Notes: generated by a model from the letters alone, not told the origin. Shown: positions 9,283-18,684, counted from the first letter of the stretch. The stretch is DNA of 64,000 bases from CALKJU01 sp035326425 (GCA_035326425.1 DAOLFG010000018.1:1-64000); one strand, 5' to 3'. Numbers and translations are program-made.

Positions 9283-9449
9283 GGCTGTGACCCTTCGGTA
9301 TGCGTTTCGATACGCGCTGGGAAATCAACCGTAACTCTCTATCTTTGTCGAGATGATTCAATCTAAGCGACATTAAGAGCCTTTCGCGCGGCCTGCCCAA
9401 GCGGTGAGTCGGCCGCTAGGCTGCGTGCCGAGGCAGCGCCGGGCGGAGC

Positions 9450-10709
9450 ATGGCGGAATACTCGTTCGGGCAGATCCTGCGTCACGCGCTGACGGGCAAT
9501 CGCGGCTGGCAGCCGGCGTGGCGCAAGGCGACGCCCCGATCGTCCTACGAGGTGGTGATCGTGGGCGGTGGCGGCCAGGGCCTCGCCACCGCCTACTATC
9601 TCGCCAAGGAGCACGGCATCACCGACGTCGCCGTGCTGGAGAAGGGCTGGCTGGGCGGTGGCAACATCGGGCGCAACACCACCATCGTCCGCTCGAACTA
9701 CCTGCTGCCCGAGAACCAGCGGTTCTACGAATGGTCGATGAAGCTGTGGGAGGGCCTCAGCCGGGAGCTGAACTACAATGTCATGTTCAGCCAGCGCGGC
9801 GTGCTCAACCTGATCCACAGCTCGGCCCAGTTCGACGCCTATGCCCGGCGCGGCAACGCCATGCGGCTCGAAGGCATCGACGCCGAATTGCTCGACCGCG
9901 AGGCCGTGGCAAAGCTGGCGCCCGGCCTCGACATGTCGCCGCGGGCGCGCTTTCCGATCATCGGCGGCCTGTTCCAGCCGCGCGCCGGCACCGCCCGGCA
10001 CGATGCGGTGGCCTGGGGCTATGCACGGGGGGCCGATCGACGCGGCGTCGACATCGTCGAGAACTGCGAGGTGGTGGGTTTCCTGCGCGACAGCGGCCGG
10101 ATCGTCGGCGTCGAGACCATGCGAGGCGAGATCCGCGCCCGCAAGGTCGCCGTCGCCGTCGCCGGCAGCACCAGCGAGGTGCTCCGCAAGGCGGGCATCG
10201 ACCGGCTGCCGATCGAGAGCCACGTGCTGCAGGCCTTCGTCACCGAGGGCCTGAAGCCGCTCGTCGACACCGTGCTGACCTTCGGCGCCGGCCACCTCTA
10301 CATCTCCCAGTCCGACAAGGGCGGGCTGGTGTTCGGCGGCGATCTCGACGGCTACAACTCCTATGCCCAGCGTGGCAACCTGCCGATCGTCGAGGACGTG
10401 GCCTCCTGCGCGCTGGCGATGTTCCCCAATCTCGGCCGCGTCCGGCTGCTGCGTTCCTGGGGCGGCATCATGGACATGACGATGGACGGCAGCCCGATCA
10501 TCTGCCGCGGTCCGGTCGACGGGCTCTACCTCAATGCCGGCTGGTGCTATGGCGGCTTCAAGGCGACGCCGGCCTCCGGCTGGTGCTTCGCCTCGACCAT
10601 CGCCAAGGACGAGCCGCATCCGCTGATCGCGCCGTTCACGCTCGAGCGATTCCGCGAAGGACGGCTGCTCGACGAGCGCGGCGCCGGGCCGGCACCCTGG
10701 CACCAGTGA
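9450..10709 (+). CDS. soxB: Sarcosine oxidase, beta subunit
   Basis: This 419-residue flavoprotein subunit of heterotetrameric sarcosine oxidase demethylates sarcosine to glycine, with tetrahydrofolate as one-carbon acceptor. The FAD-binding GGGGQG motif is at residues 39-44 inside VVIVGGGGQGLATAYYLA. The His that carries the covalent FMN in this family corresponds to His184 (GTARHDAVAWGYARGA). It opens the canonical soxB-soxD-soxA-soxG operon. No glyA, purU or folD homologue is next to it, unlike many sox operons. Confidence 0.95.
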   Translation: MAEYSFGQILRHALTGNRGWQPAWRKATPRSSYEVVIVGGGGQGLATAYYLAKEHGITDVAVLEKGWLGGGNIGRNTTIVRSNYLLPENQRFYEWSMKLWEGLSRELNYNVMFSQRGVLNLIHSSAQFDAYARRGNAMRLEGIDAELLDREAVAKLAPGLDMSPRARFPIIGGLFQPRAGTARHDAVAWGYARGADRRGVDIVENCEVVGFLRDSGRIVGVETMRGEIRARKVAVAVAGSTSEVLRKAGIDRLPIESHVLQAFVTEGLKPLVDTVLTFGAGHLYISQSDKGGLVFGGDLDGYNSYAQRGNLPIVEDVASCALAMFPNLGRVRLLRSWGGIMDMTMDGSPIICRGPVDGLYLNAGWCYGGFKATPASGWCFASTIAKDEPHPLIAPFTLERFREGRLLDERGAGPAPWHQ

Positions 10710-10716
10710 GGCCGCC

Positions 10717-10986
10717 TTGCTGATACCCTGCCCGTGCTGCGGCCCGCGCGATGCCCGCGAGTTCCACTATGGCGGCGATGCCGGTGCCGTCCGCCCGAGC
10801 CTCGACGTGAACGATGTCGAGGCTTGGCACGGCTATCTGCACCTTCGCCAGAACCCGCGCGGACCACATGTCGAGCTCTGGCACCATGTCGACGGCTGCC
10901 GATCCTGGCTGCGGGTGCGGCGCGACACCCTGACACACGAGGTGCAGGGTGCGGAGCTGCTGGGCCGCTGGGGACCGGCCGCGTGA
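10717..10986 (+). CDS. soxD: Sarcosine oxidase, delta subunit
   Basis: This 89-residue zinc-binding small subunit begins with the family motif LIPCPCCGPRDAREFHYGG, which carries the Cys/His zinc ligands. There is no ATG ahead of this motif. A TTG at 10717, 7 bp after the soxB stop, is the only sensible start, so it uses a rare initiation codon. Its TGA overlaps the GTG start of soxA by four bases (GTGA), implying translational coupling. Confidence 0.9.
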   Translation: MLIPCPCCGPRDAREFHYGGDAGAVRPSLDVNDVEAWHGYLHLRQNPRGPHVELWHHVDGCRSWLRVRRDTLTHEVQGAELLGRWGPAA

Positions 10987-13754
10987 CCGGCTACCGCCTG
11001 CCAGCCGGCGGCAGCCTGCTCGACCGTTCGCGGCACCTGCGCTTCACCTTCGACGGCCGCGGCCACGACGGCCTCGCCGGCGACACGCTGGCCTCGGCCC
11101 TGCTCGCCGGCGGCCAGCGACTGGTCGGCCGCAGCTTCAAGTACCATCGACCGCGCGGGCTGGTCGGCAGCGGTGCCGAGGAGCCCAATGCGCTGGTGAC
11201 GCTGCATGGCGGCGACCGGGCCGAGCCCAATACCAGGGCCACGCTCGTCGAGCTGTCCGACGGCCTGGTGGCCGCCAGCCAGAACCGCTGGCCGTCATTG
11301 AGGCTCGACCTGATGTCGCTGGCGGGCCTGGCCTCGCCGCTGCTGGGCGCCGGGTTCTACTACAAGACGTTCATGGGGCCGGGCCGACGGGCATGGCCGT
11401 TCTGGGAGCGGCTGATCCGTCGTGCCGCAGGGCTCGGCCGGGCCTCGCCGGCACCCGATCCCGATGCCTACGAGAAGTGCCACGCCTTCTGCGACGTGCT
11501 GGTGGTGGGTGGCGGCCGATCGGGGCTCGCCGCCGCCCGCGAGGCCGCCGCCCTCGGCAAGCGGGTGATCCTGGCCGAGGAACGCTGGTGGCTGGGCGGG
11601 CTCGATCCCGCGCCGGCCCCGCCCGGCGTGACGACGATGCTGCGCACCGCCGTGTGGGGCTACTACGACGACAACACGCTGGCTGCCATCGAGCACTGCG
11701 ACGGCCGCCCGGCCCAACGCTACTGGGAGATCCGGGCCGGGCGGGTGGTGCTGGCCACGGGTGCTGTCGAGCGGCCGGTGGTGTTCGCCGGCAACGACCG
11801 CCCCGGCGTCATGCTGCTCGATGCCGTCCGCCGCTATGCGAGGCTGTGGGGGGTGGCGGCCGGCCGGCGCGTGGCGATCTTCACCAACAACGACGGCGCC
11901 TACGAAGCGGTCGCCGATCTGCTCGGGCTGGGCGTGAACGTCGTCGCCGTGATCGACGCGCGCCGCGACCCGCCGCCGGTCGCGCAGACATTGGCCGGCC
12001 GCGGCATCGAGCTGCGCACCGCCACGGTCGTCGCGCGCGCGCTCGGCGGGCAGGCCCTGCGCGCCATCGAGCTGGCACCCTGGGATACCGGCCGAGGCGA
12101 GCCGATGCCGGGCCGGTCGCGTATCGAGGTCGACGTCCTGGCGGTGAGCGGCGGATGGAGCCCGCAGATCCAGCTGGCGAGCCAGGCAGGCGGCCCGCCG
12201 ATCTGGGACGAGAGTCTCGCGGCCTTCCTCCCCGGCCGGGCGACGCAGGACTGGCAGGCCGTGGGCGCCTGCGCCGGCCGTCTCGACGCCGGCCGCGTGC
12301 TGCCGATCCGGGAAGTGCCGGGCCGGGGCAGGAAGCTCGTCGACCTGCAGAACGACGTCACCGCCGCCGACGTGCGCCTCGCCCGGCGCGAGGGCTTCGA
12401 ATCGGTCGAGCACCTCAAGCGCTACACCACGCTCGGCATGGCGACCGACCAGGGCCGCACCTCCAGCGTCAACGGCATCGCCATCATGGCAGGCCTGCGC
12501 GGCCTCGGCATGGCCGAGGCCGGCACGACGCGCTTTCGCCCGCCGGCGGCACCCGTGACGCTGGGCGCGCTGGCCGGCGGCGCGGTCGGCGTCCATCACC
12601 AGCCGACGCGGCTGACGCCGATGCACGACTGGCACCTCGCCAACGGCGGCGAGATGCAGGCCGCCGGTCTCTGGCTGCGGCCGCGAGCCTATCTCCGGCC
12701 CGGCGAGACCGTCGCCCGGGCCTATGTCCGCGAGGCCCGCACGGTGCGGGAGAAGGTGGGCATCGTCGACGTCTCGACGCTCGGCAAGATCGAGGTCCAG
12801 GGGCCGGATGCCGCGACCTTCCTCGATCGTGTCTACGTCAACACCTTTTCGACCCTGCCGGTCGGCAAGGCCCGCTACGGCGTGATGCTGCGCGACGACG
12901 GCTTCGTGCTCGACGACGGCACCTGCTGGCGGCTGTCGCCCGGGCGCTTCCTGATGACCACCTCGACCGCGCAGGCCGCCGCTGTGCTGAGCCACCTCGA
13001 GATGCTGCTGGCCGTGGCCTGGCCGGAGCTGCGGGTGCAGCTCGTGTCGGTGACCGACCAGTGGGCGGCGATGGCGGTGGCCGGGCCGCGCAGCCGCGAT
13101 GTGCTGGCCGCGGCACTGGACGACTTCGACACCGCGCTGCCCTTCATGGGCGTGCAGATGCTGGGCGACAGCCTGATCGGCCGTGTCAGCTTCTCCGGCG
13201 AGCGCGCCTACGAGGTCTTCTGCCCCGCCGACCAGGGCGAGGCGACGTGGCGCCGGCTGATCGAGGCCGGCCGGCCGCACGGCATGGTTCCCTACGGCGT
13301 CGAGGCGCTGGGCGCCCTGCGCATCGAAAAGGGCCATGTGGCCGGCGGCGAGATCGACGGCCGCACCACGCTCGACGATCTGGGCCTCGGCCGCATGGCC
13401 TCGACGAGCAAGGCCTTCGTGGGCCGGGCCATGATGCGGCGGCCCGGCCTGGTCGATCCCGACCGGCCGAAGCTCGTCGGCCTCGTCTCGCGCGACGGCC
13501 AGCCGGTGCGTGCCGGCTCGCACCTGGTGGCATCGGCCGACCCCGGGGCACCGGGGCCGAGCCTCGGCCATGTCACCTCCTGGACCTTCAGCCCGGCCCT
13601 CGACCGCTACATCGCCCTGGCTCTGCTGCGGCGTGGTCGCGACCAGATCTGGCGTGAGCTGTTCGCCACCTATCCGCTGAAGGGCTGGCACGTGCCGGTC
13701 GAGGTGGTGCCTCCCTGCATGGTCGACGCCGAGGGGGCGCGCCTGCATGGCTGA
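10983..13754 (+). CDS. soxA: Sarcosine oxidase, alpha subunit
   Basis: This 923-residue large subunit has an N-terminal Fer2-like domain (RFTFDGRGHDGLAGDTLASALL, GRSFKYHRPRG), a pyridine-nucleotide oxidoreductase-like NAD domain (LVVGGGRSGLAAAREAAALG) and a C-terminal GcvT-like tetrahydrofolate domain (from MHDWHLANGGEM onward). The GTG at 10983 overlaps the soxD stop. The open frame upstream of it lies inside soxD and encodes arginine-rich nonsense. The segment after WWLGG is clearly abbreviated compared with the typical family member of about 960-1000 residues, yet the ERPVVFAGNDRPGVML motif is intact. It overlaps soxG by 8 bp. Confidence 0.93.
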   Translation: MTGYRLPAGGSLLDRSRHLRFTFDGRGHDGLAGDTLASALLAGGQRLVGRSFKYHRPRGLVGSGAEEPNALVTLHGGDRAEPNTRATLVELSDGLVAASQNRWPSLRLDLMSLAGLASPLLGAGFYYKTFMGPGRRAWPFWERLIRRAAGLGRASPAPDPDAYEKCHAFCDVLVVGGGRSGLAAAREAAALGKRVILAEERWWLGGLDPAPAPPGVTTMLRTAVWGYYDDNTLAAIEHCDGRPAQRYWEIRAGRVVLATGAVERPVVFAGNDRPGVMLLDAVRRYARLWGVAAGRRVAIFTNNDGAYEAVADLLGLGVNVVAVIDARRDPPPVAQTLAGRGIELRTATVVARALGGQALRAIELAPWDTGRGEPMPGRSRIEVDVLAVSGGWSPQIQLASQAGGPPIWDESLAAFLPGRATQDWQAVGACAGRLDAGRVLPIREVPGRGRKLVDLQNDVTAADVRLARREGFESVEHLKRYTTLGMATDQGRTSSVNGIAIMAGLRGLGMAEAGTTRFRPPAAPVTLGALAGGAVGVHHQPTRLTPMHDWHLANGGEMQAAGLWLRPRAYLRPGETVARAYVREARTVREKVGIVDVSTLGKIEVQGPDAATFLDRVYVNTFSTLPVGKARYGVMLRDDGFVLDDGTCWRLSPGRFLMTTSTAQAAAVLSHLEMLLAVAWPELRVQLVSVTDQWAAMAVAGPRSRDVLAAALDDFDTALPFMGVQMLGDSLIGRVSFSGERAYEVFCPADQGEATWRRLIEAGRPHGMVPYGVEALGALRIEKGHVAGGEIDGRTTLDDLGLGRMASTSKAFVGRAMMRRPGLVDPDRPKLVGLVSRDGQPVRAGSHLVASADPGAPGPSLGHVTSWTFSPALDRYIALALLRRGRDQIWRELFATYPLKGWHVPVEVVPPCMVDAEGARLHG

Positions 13755-14220
13755 GCCCCGGATCGTCGAGCGACCGGTCGGCTCCGTGGTGCAGATCGAG
13801 GCATGGCCGGACACCCTGGCCGCAGCCTCGGCCGTGCTGGACCGGCAGGTCGGCATGGCGCCGCCGCCCGGCCACGGCGCCGGCCCGCTGCTCGGCCTGG
13901 CGCCCGGCCGCTGGCTGCTGGTCGCGGAGGAGCGCGGCTGGGCCGCCAGGCTGGCGGGCGCCTTCGGCCAGGGACAAGCCTGCGTCACGGACCTGTCGGC
14001 GGCGCGCGTCGCCCTGAGGCTCGCAGGCCCCGGCACGCTCGACCTGCTGCGGCGGCACATCGGCATCGACCTGCACGAGCAGGCCTTTGCGACAGGCAGC
14101 TGCGCCCAGACGCAGATCCATCACATGACGGTGCTGCTGCATCGCCTCGGCGGGGAGCAGTTCGAGATTCATGTCGGCCGCTCCTTCGCCCGCTCCCTGC
14201 GCTTGTGGCTGGCCCATTGA
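13747..14220 (+). CDS. soxG: Sarcosine oxidase, gamma subunit
   Basis: This 157-residue last subunit of the sarcosine oxidase operon is related to the C-terminal GcvT/T-protein fold. It starts inside the last codons of soxA. Recognisable features are the GRWLLVAEERGW segment and the conserved end FEIHVGRSFARSLRLWLAH. It is shorter than many SoxG proteins (about 180-200 residues). Identification rests mainly on gene order and this C-terminal motif. Confidence 0.88.
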   Translation: MAEPRIVERPVGSVVQIEAWPDTLAAASAVLDRQVGMAPPPGHGAGPLLGLAPGRWLLVAEERGWAARLAGAFGQGQACVTDLSAARVALRLAGPGTLDLLRRHIGIDLHEQAFATGSCAQTQIHHMTVLLHRLGGEQFEIHVGRSFARSLRLWLAH

Positions 14221-14243
14221 CGAGGGCAGCGGAATTCGTCATC

Positions 14244-14254
14244 TTGTACGACAT
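14244..14254. promoter_or_regulatory. Candidate GntR/FCD operator
   Basis: TTGTACGACAT contains TGT-N3-ACA dyad symmetry and matches the FadR-subfamily consensus TNGTNNNACNA except at the last base. It lies 30 bp before the GntR start and is nested within a looser CGTCA...TGACG repeat (14237-14263). This fits autoregulation of the GntR-udh unit. It was assigned by eye. Confidence 0.4.
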
Positions 14255-14283
14255 ATTGTGACGGGGAGGCAGAACGGCAGGAC

Positions 14284-15030
14284 ATGGCGGAAGCGCCGCT
14301 ACAGGTCGGACGTCTGACGCCGCCGACCAACCTGACCGAGGAGCTGGTGAAGCGCCTCACCGCCGAGATCGAGCGTGGCGGCTTCACGCCGGGCACGCGT
14401 CTTCCGACCGAGCAGGAGATCATGGCCTCGACCGGCGTCAGCCGTACGGTGGTTCGCGAGGCGATCGCGGCGTTGCGCGCCCAGGGATTGATCGTCACCC
14501 GCCAGGGTGCGGGCGCCTTCGTCGCCGGCGATCCGCAGCGCCGACCGTTCCGCATCGACCCCGCCGAGATCGAATCGCTGGCCGACGTGCTTCGCATCAT
14601 GGAGCTTCGGATCAGCGTCGAGGTCGAGGCCGCGGGCCTCGCCGCCAACCGGCGCACCGCCGCGCAGCTCGCCGAGATCGATCGGCGGCTGGAGGCGATC
14701 GACCGGGCGATCGAGGAGGGCGAGAATGCCGTCGACGCCGACTTCGCCTTCCACCAGGCGATCTTCGCCGCCACCGACAATCCCTATTTCGTGCGCTTCC
14801 TCGAGTTCCTCGGCCGCTTCATCATCCCGCGGCAGAGCGTGCGCAGCGGCCTCGGCCCGGCGGCAGAGCAGCGCGCCTACCTCGAGCGGATCCAGAGGGA
14901 GCACGAGGCGATCCGAGACGCCATCGGCGCGCGCGAGGCCGAGCTGGCGCGGGCGGCGGCACGGGCACATCTGGTCGGGAGCCTGGAGCGCTACCGGCTG
15001 ATGATGGGCCGGCTCGACCACCACGCCTGA
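14284..15030 (+). CDS. GntR-family transcriptional regulator, FCD subfamily
   Basis: This 248-residue regulator has an N-terminal winged helix-turn-helix (about 20-85; GTRLPTEQEIMASTGVSRTVVREAIAALRAQGLI) and an all-helical FCD ligand domain (about 100-235) with the usual Asp and His metal-ligand positions in DADFAFHQAI. FCD regulators commonly sense acid sugars or their breakdown products. It is followed 37 bp later by uronate dehydrogenase, so it probably controls the acid-sugar locus in response to a uronate or aldarate. A candidate operator sits just upstream. Confidence 0.9.
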   Translation: MAEAPLQVGRLTPPTNLTEELVKRLTAEIERGGFTPGTRLPTEQEIMASTGVSRTVVREAIAALRAQGLIVTRQGAGAFVAGDPQRRPFRIDPAEIESLADVLRIMELRISVEVEAAGLAANRRTAAQLAEIDRRLEAIDRAIEEGENAVDADFAFHQAIFAATDNPYFVRFLEFLGRFIIPRQSVRSGLGPAAEQRAYLERIQREHEAIRDAIGAREAELARAAARAHLVGSLERYRLMMGRLDHHA

Positions 15031-15067
15031 TCCCGAGGGCCGAACAACCAGCACCGAGGAGCCCGAA

Positions 15068-15871
15068 ATGGCCCTGAGACGCATCCTGATCACCGGCGCC
15101 GGCGGCGGCCTCGGCAAGGTCCTCCGCCAGAGCCTCGTCGGCACCGCCGACATCATCCGGCTGTCGGCGCGGCGCGACATCGGCGAGGCGGCGGCACACG
15201 AGGAGATCCAGCTCTGCGACCTCGCGGACGCCGCGGCGGTCGACAAGCTGCTCGAAGGCGTCGACGCCGTCGTCCACATGGGCGGTCAGGCGACCGAGGC
15301 GGACTGGGACACCGTCCTCAAGTCCAACATCGTCGGCATGATCAACCTCTACGAAGCGGCCAGGAAGTCCGGCACGAGACGGATCATCTTCGCCAGCACC
15401 AACCATGTGATCGGCATGCACCCGATCACCCGCAAGCTCGACCACGACAGCCCGCCGCGGCCCGATTCGCGCTACGGTCTCAGCAAGGTGTTCGGCGAGG
15501 ATCTCGGCAATCTCTACGCCTACAAGCACGGCATCGGCTCGATGTGCATCCGCATCGGCTCGTCCTTCCCCGAGCCGACCAACCGGCGGATGCTCAGCAC
15601 CTGGCTCAGCTATCGGGACCTGACCGAGCTGATCAAGGTGGGGCTGACCGCCGACTACCTGTTCGAGATCGTCTACGGCGTCTCGGCCAACACCCGCAGC
15701 TGGTGGGACAACTCCAACGCCCTGCGCCTGGGCTTCAAGGCGGTCGACAACGCCGAGGTCTTCGCCCCCAAGGTCGAGCACATCCTGGCCAACGACCCGG
15801 TCGCCGACTCGCTGCAGGGCGGCGGGTTCTGCGCCAAGGAATTCGAGGGCGACCTCGACAAGTGCCTCTGA
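15068..15871 (+). CDS. udh: Uronate dehydrogenase-like NAD-dependent SDR
   Basis: This 267-residue extended SDR closely resembles bacterial uronate dehydrogenases in length and motifs. It has GAGGGLGK (residues 10-17, NAD binding), VHMGGQA, the FASTNHVIGMHP segment and the catalytic Tyr136-x3-Lys140 (SRYGLSK), the same positions I recall for the Agrobacterium enzyme. The reaction would oxidise D-galacturonate or D-glucuronate to the aldaro-lactone. It sits between the GntR regulator and a hydrolase whose start overlaps its end by 10 bp. The neighbouring enolase-superfamily and DHDPS-like genes fit an oxidative uronate pathway. Confidence 0.85.
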   Translation: MALRRILITGAGGGLGKVLRQSLVGTADIIRLSARRDIGEAAAHEEIQLCDLADAAAVDKLLEGVDAVVHMGGQATEADWDTVLKSNIVGMINLYEAARKSGTRRIIFASTNHVIGMHPITRKLDHDSPPRPDSRYGLSKVFGEDLGNLYAYKHGIGSMCIRIGSSFPEPTNRRMLSTWLSYRDLTELIKVGLTADYLFEIVYGVSANTRSWWDNSNALRLGFKAVDNAEVFAPKVEHILANDPVADSLQGGGFCAKEFEGDLDKCL

Positions 15872-17013
15872 ACGCCGGCCCCAACCTGCTGGGCGCCTAT
15901 GGGCCCTGGGCGGCCTCGCTCGCCCCGGATCCGCCCCGGCTGTCGTTCCGACGGCCGGGCCAGGGCGACCTCGACCGCTGGCGCGCCGAGGCCCGCGCAC
16001 GCTTTCGCGCCGGGCTGCTGCAGCCCGGCCTCTCGCCCAGCGCGCCGGTCGCCTCGGATGTGCGGGAGCGGGACGGGCTCGTCGTCGAGCGGCTGCGCTG
16101 GAACGTCGGCTATGGTCCCGACACCGAGGCGGTGGTGCTCCGTCCGATCGGGACCGAAGGCCCGCTGCCGGGCGTGCTGGCCCTGCACGATCATGGCGGC
16201 GACAAGCTGCTGGGCTTGCGCAAGATCAGCGACGCGGGCGAGCCTCCGGGCCCGCGGGCGCAGCGACACCGGGCACGCGGCTATGGCGGCGCCGCCTGGG
16301 CCGACGAGCTGGCGAGGCGCGGCTATGTCGTCATGGCACACGATGTCTTCCCTTTCGGCAGCCGGCGCGTGCTGGCGGCCGACCTGCCGGCCGAGGCCAA
16401 TCCCGAGGGTGCCACGGACGAGGACGAGGCGGCCTTCGACCGCCTGTCCGCCGTTCACGAGCATGTGTTGGCGAAGAGCCTCCTGTGCGCCGGCACGACC
16501 ATGCCCGGCCTCGTGATGGCCGAGGACTGCCATGCCCTCGGGCTGCTGGCGGCACGTCCCGATGTCGACGCTTCCCGGATCGGCTGCTGCGGCCTGTCGG
16601 GCGGCGGCCTGCGCGCCGTCCAGCTCGCGGCGCTGGATCCCCGGCTCGCCTGCATCGTGGTCGTCGGGATGATGACGACCTGGCGCGACTACATGCTGAA
16701 CAAGGCCAACAGGCACACCTGGATGATCTATCTCGCCGGCCTCGCCCGCGACCTCGACTATCCGGACCTGCTGACGGTGGCGGCACCGACGCCGAGCCTG
16801 GTGCAGAGCAACCGCGAGGACGCGCTGTTCACGATGGCCGAGATGGAGCGGGCGCACGCCATGGTCGCCGAGGTCTATGCCCGGATCGGCACGCCGGAAC
16901 GGCACCGGGGCAGCTTCTATCCGGGACCGCACAAGTTCGACCGCGACATGCAGGCGGAGGCTTTCGCGTGGCTCGACCGGTGGATCGGCCCGGACGCCTG
17001 TACAGCACCATGA
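15862..17013 (+). CDS. Alpha/beta hydrolase (acetyl xylan esterase / dienelactone hydrolase-like)
   Basis: This 383-residue cytoplasmic hydrolase has the alpha/beta fold. The nucleophile elbow is GLSGGG with Ser246, the oxyanion region is LHDHGGDK (residues 109-115), and the likely catalytic His lies in the C-terminal PGPHKFD. The start is a GTG at 15862 overlapping udh; no in-frame ATG occurs early enough to preserve the fold. Coupling to udh suggests an ester or lactone substrate in sugar-acid catabolism, such as deacetylation of an imported oligosaccharide or opening of the aldarolactone. The exact reaction is not determinable. Confidence 0.8.
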   Translation: MPLNAGPNLLGAYGPWAASLAPDPPRLSFRRPGQGDLDRWRAEARARFRAGLLQPGLSPSAPVASDVRERDGLVVERLRWNVGYGPDTEAVVLRPIGTEGPLPGVLALHDHGGDKLLGLRKISDAGEPPGPRAQRHRARGYGGAAWADELARRGYVVMAHDVFPFGSRRVLAADLPAEANPEGATDEDEAAFDRLSAVHEHVLAKSLLCAGTTMPGLVMAEDCHALGLLAARPDVDASRIGCCGLSGGGLRAVQLAALDPRLACIVVVGMMTTWRDYMLNKANRHTWMIYLAGLARDLDYPDLLTVAAPTPSLVQSNREDALFTMAEMERAHAMVAEVYARIGTPERHRGSFYPGPHKFDRDMQAEAFAWLDRWIGPDACTAP

Positions 17014-17056
17014 TCTCTACTCTAGGCTGGCTAGCAAACGGCCGCGCGACGCGCCG

Positions 17057-17069
17057 CCGTAAGTTACGG
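17057..17069. promoter_or_regulatory. Perfect 6-bp inverted repeat upstream of the first peptide-type binding protein
   Basis: CCGTAA-G-TTACGG forms a perfect dyad 13 bp before the GTG start at 17083, and its right arm runs into the ribosome-binding site. The one-base centre cannot form an RNA loop, so a DNA-binding dimer is the likelier user. Confidence 0.35.
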
Positions 17070-17082
17070 GGAGACTAATAAG

Positions 17083-18684
17083 GTGACTCGTTCTCAGCTC
17101 CTGGGTGCCGCATGCGCCCTGGCCCTGCTGGGCCTTTCGAGCGCTGCGCCGCTGTCGGCCGCGACGCCGGACAACCAGCTCATCATCGGCATGAACCTCA
17201 ACAACATGCTGGCCAACGACCCGCACGAGGTCGGCCAGTTCGAGCCCGGACACGTTTTCGCCAACGTGTACGACATGCTGGTCGACACCGACGCCGAGGA
17301 CCCGGCGAAGGTCGTGCCGGCACTGGCCGAGAGCTGGAAGATCAACGACGACGGCAGCATCACCTTCACGCTCCGCGAAGGGCTCAAGTTCCACTCCGGC
17401 AACCCGATCACCGCCGACGACGTCGTCTGGTCGATCCGTCGGCTGATGGCACTGAACAAGTCACCGTCGGGCGAGCTGAAGGAGTGGGGCTTCACCGCCG
17501 AGAACGCGGGCGAGGTGGTCACCGCCATCGATGCGCGTACGGTGCGCTTCGGCCAGCCGAAGCCGATCAACTCGCAGTACCGGCTCTACAACCTGGCGCG
17601 CCCGCTGGGCGCGGTCCTCGACAGCAAGCTGCTGATGGAACATGAGCAGAACGGCGACTGGGGCGCCGCCTGGCTCAGCAAGAACTCGGCCGGCTCCGGT
17701 CCCTTCAAGCTCAACCGCTGGCAGCCCAACGACATCATCATCCTCGACCGCGTCGACGGCTACTGGGGCGGTGACGCCAAGATGCGGCGCGTCGTCATCC
17801 GCCACATTCCGGAATCGCAGACCCAGCGCCTGCAGCTGGAGCAGAACGACATCGACGTCGGCTACACCCTCTCCAGCGCCGACTTCGAGGGCTTGGCCAA
17901 GAATCCGAACGTCGAGATCGTGAAGGTGCCGGGCGGCGGCTTCTATTATTTCGGCGTCAGCATGAAGGATCCCGACCTCGGCAAGAAGGAGGTCCGCCAG
18001 GCGCTCGACTACTGCATCGACTATGACGGCATCAACAAAGGCATCATGACCAACTACGGCATCCCGTGGCACAACCATGTGCTGCAGGGCCTGGCGGGCG
18101 AGCTGCCGAACACCAAGCACACCTTCGACGTCGAGCGCTGCAAGGCCGATCTCGCCGCCGCCGGCTATCCCAACGGCATGAAGAAGAACCTGAAGGTCCT
18201 GAGCGTGCCGCCATTCCGCGAGATCGCCACCGCCGTCCAGGCGTCCCTGGGCAAGGCCGGCGTCGAGGTCGACATCGAGATGGGCGACGGCGGCCAAGTC
18301 TACGGTGCGGCGCGGAACCAGGCCTACGAGATGATCGTCGGCCGCAGCGGCTCTGGCTACATCCCGGATCCGCACGACGTTCTGCAGTCGAACGTCTACT
18401 ACCCGGCCGACGGCGACACCGCGAAGTACCCGAACCTCACGGCATGGCGCGCCTCGTGGCACGTGCCGGAGATCACCACGCTGATCGAACAGGCGCTCGC
18501 CGAGAACGACAACGACAAGCGCCGCGACATGTACGTGAAGATCCAGGAGCTGACCGCCGAGAACGTCTCCTGGATGTACCTGATCTCGCAGCGTATCGAC
18601 CCGTTCGCGATCCACAAGCGGGTCAAGAACTACGACGCCAGCGCCACCTGGCGGCCGCGCTGGGAACTGGTCGAGAAGAGCTGA
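17083..18684 (+). CDS. Dpp/Opp-type ABC transporter binding protein (copy 1)
   Basis: This 533-residue family 5 solute-binding protein has a signal peptide ending near PLSAA. Family motifs include VPALAESWKINDDGSITFTL, GLKFHSGNPITADDVVWSIRR and SGPFKLNRWQPND. The start is a GTG with a ggggag ribosome-binding site. The family name implies peptides, but many alphaproteobacterial members carry oligosaccharides or other compounds, and the surrounding sugar-acid genes favour a glycan-derived ligand. It heads the first of two homologous transport modules and is clearly paralogous to the binding protein at 20697. Confidence 0.9.
   Translation: MTRSQLLGAACALALLGLSSAAPLSAATPDNQLIIGMNLNNMLANDPHEVGQFEPGHVFANVYDMLVDTDAEDPAKVVPALAESWKINDDGSITFTLREGLKFHSGNPITADDVVWSIRRLMALNKSPSGELKEWGFTAENAGEVVTAIDARTVRFGQPKPINSQYRLYNLARPLGAVLDSKLLMEHEQNGDWGAAWLSKNSAGSGPFKLNRWQPNDIIILDRVDGYWGGDAKMRRVVIRHIPESQTQRLQLEQNDIDVGYTLSSADFEGLAKNPNVEIVKVPGGGFYYFGVSMKDPDLGKKEVRQALDYCIDYDGINKGIMTNYGIPWHNHVLQGLAGELPNTKHTFDVERCKADLAAAGYPNGMKKNLKVLSVPPFREIATAVQASLGKAGVEVDIEMGDGGQVYGAARNQAYEMIVGRSGSGYIPDPHDVLQSNVYYPADGDTAKYPNLTAWRASWHVPEITTLIEQALAENDNDKRRDMYVKIQELTAENVSWMYLISQRIDPFAIHKRVKNYDASATWRPRWELVEKS

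Noticed and set aside
9299..9316. GTAT...ATAC repeat upstream of the bactofilin gene
   Set aside because: Only 4-bp arms with an 8-bp spacer, too weak to call an operator.
11295..14066. A 923-codon antisense frame opposite soxA
   Set aside because: Composition is typical of the reverse complement of GC-rich coding DNA. soxA on the other strand has unmistakable family motifs.
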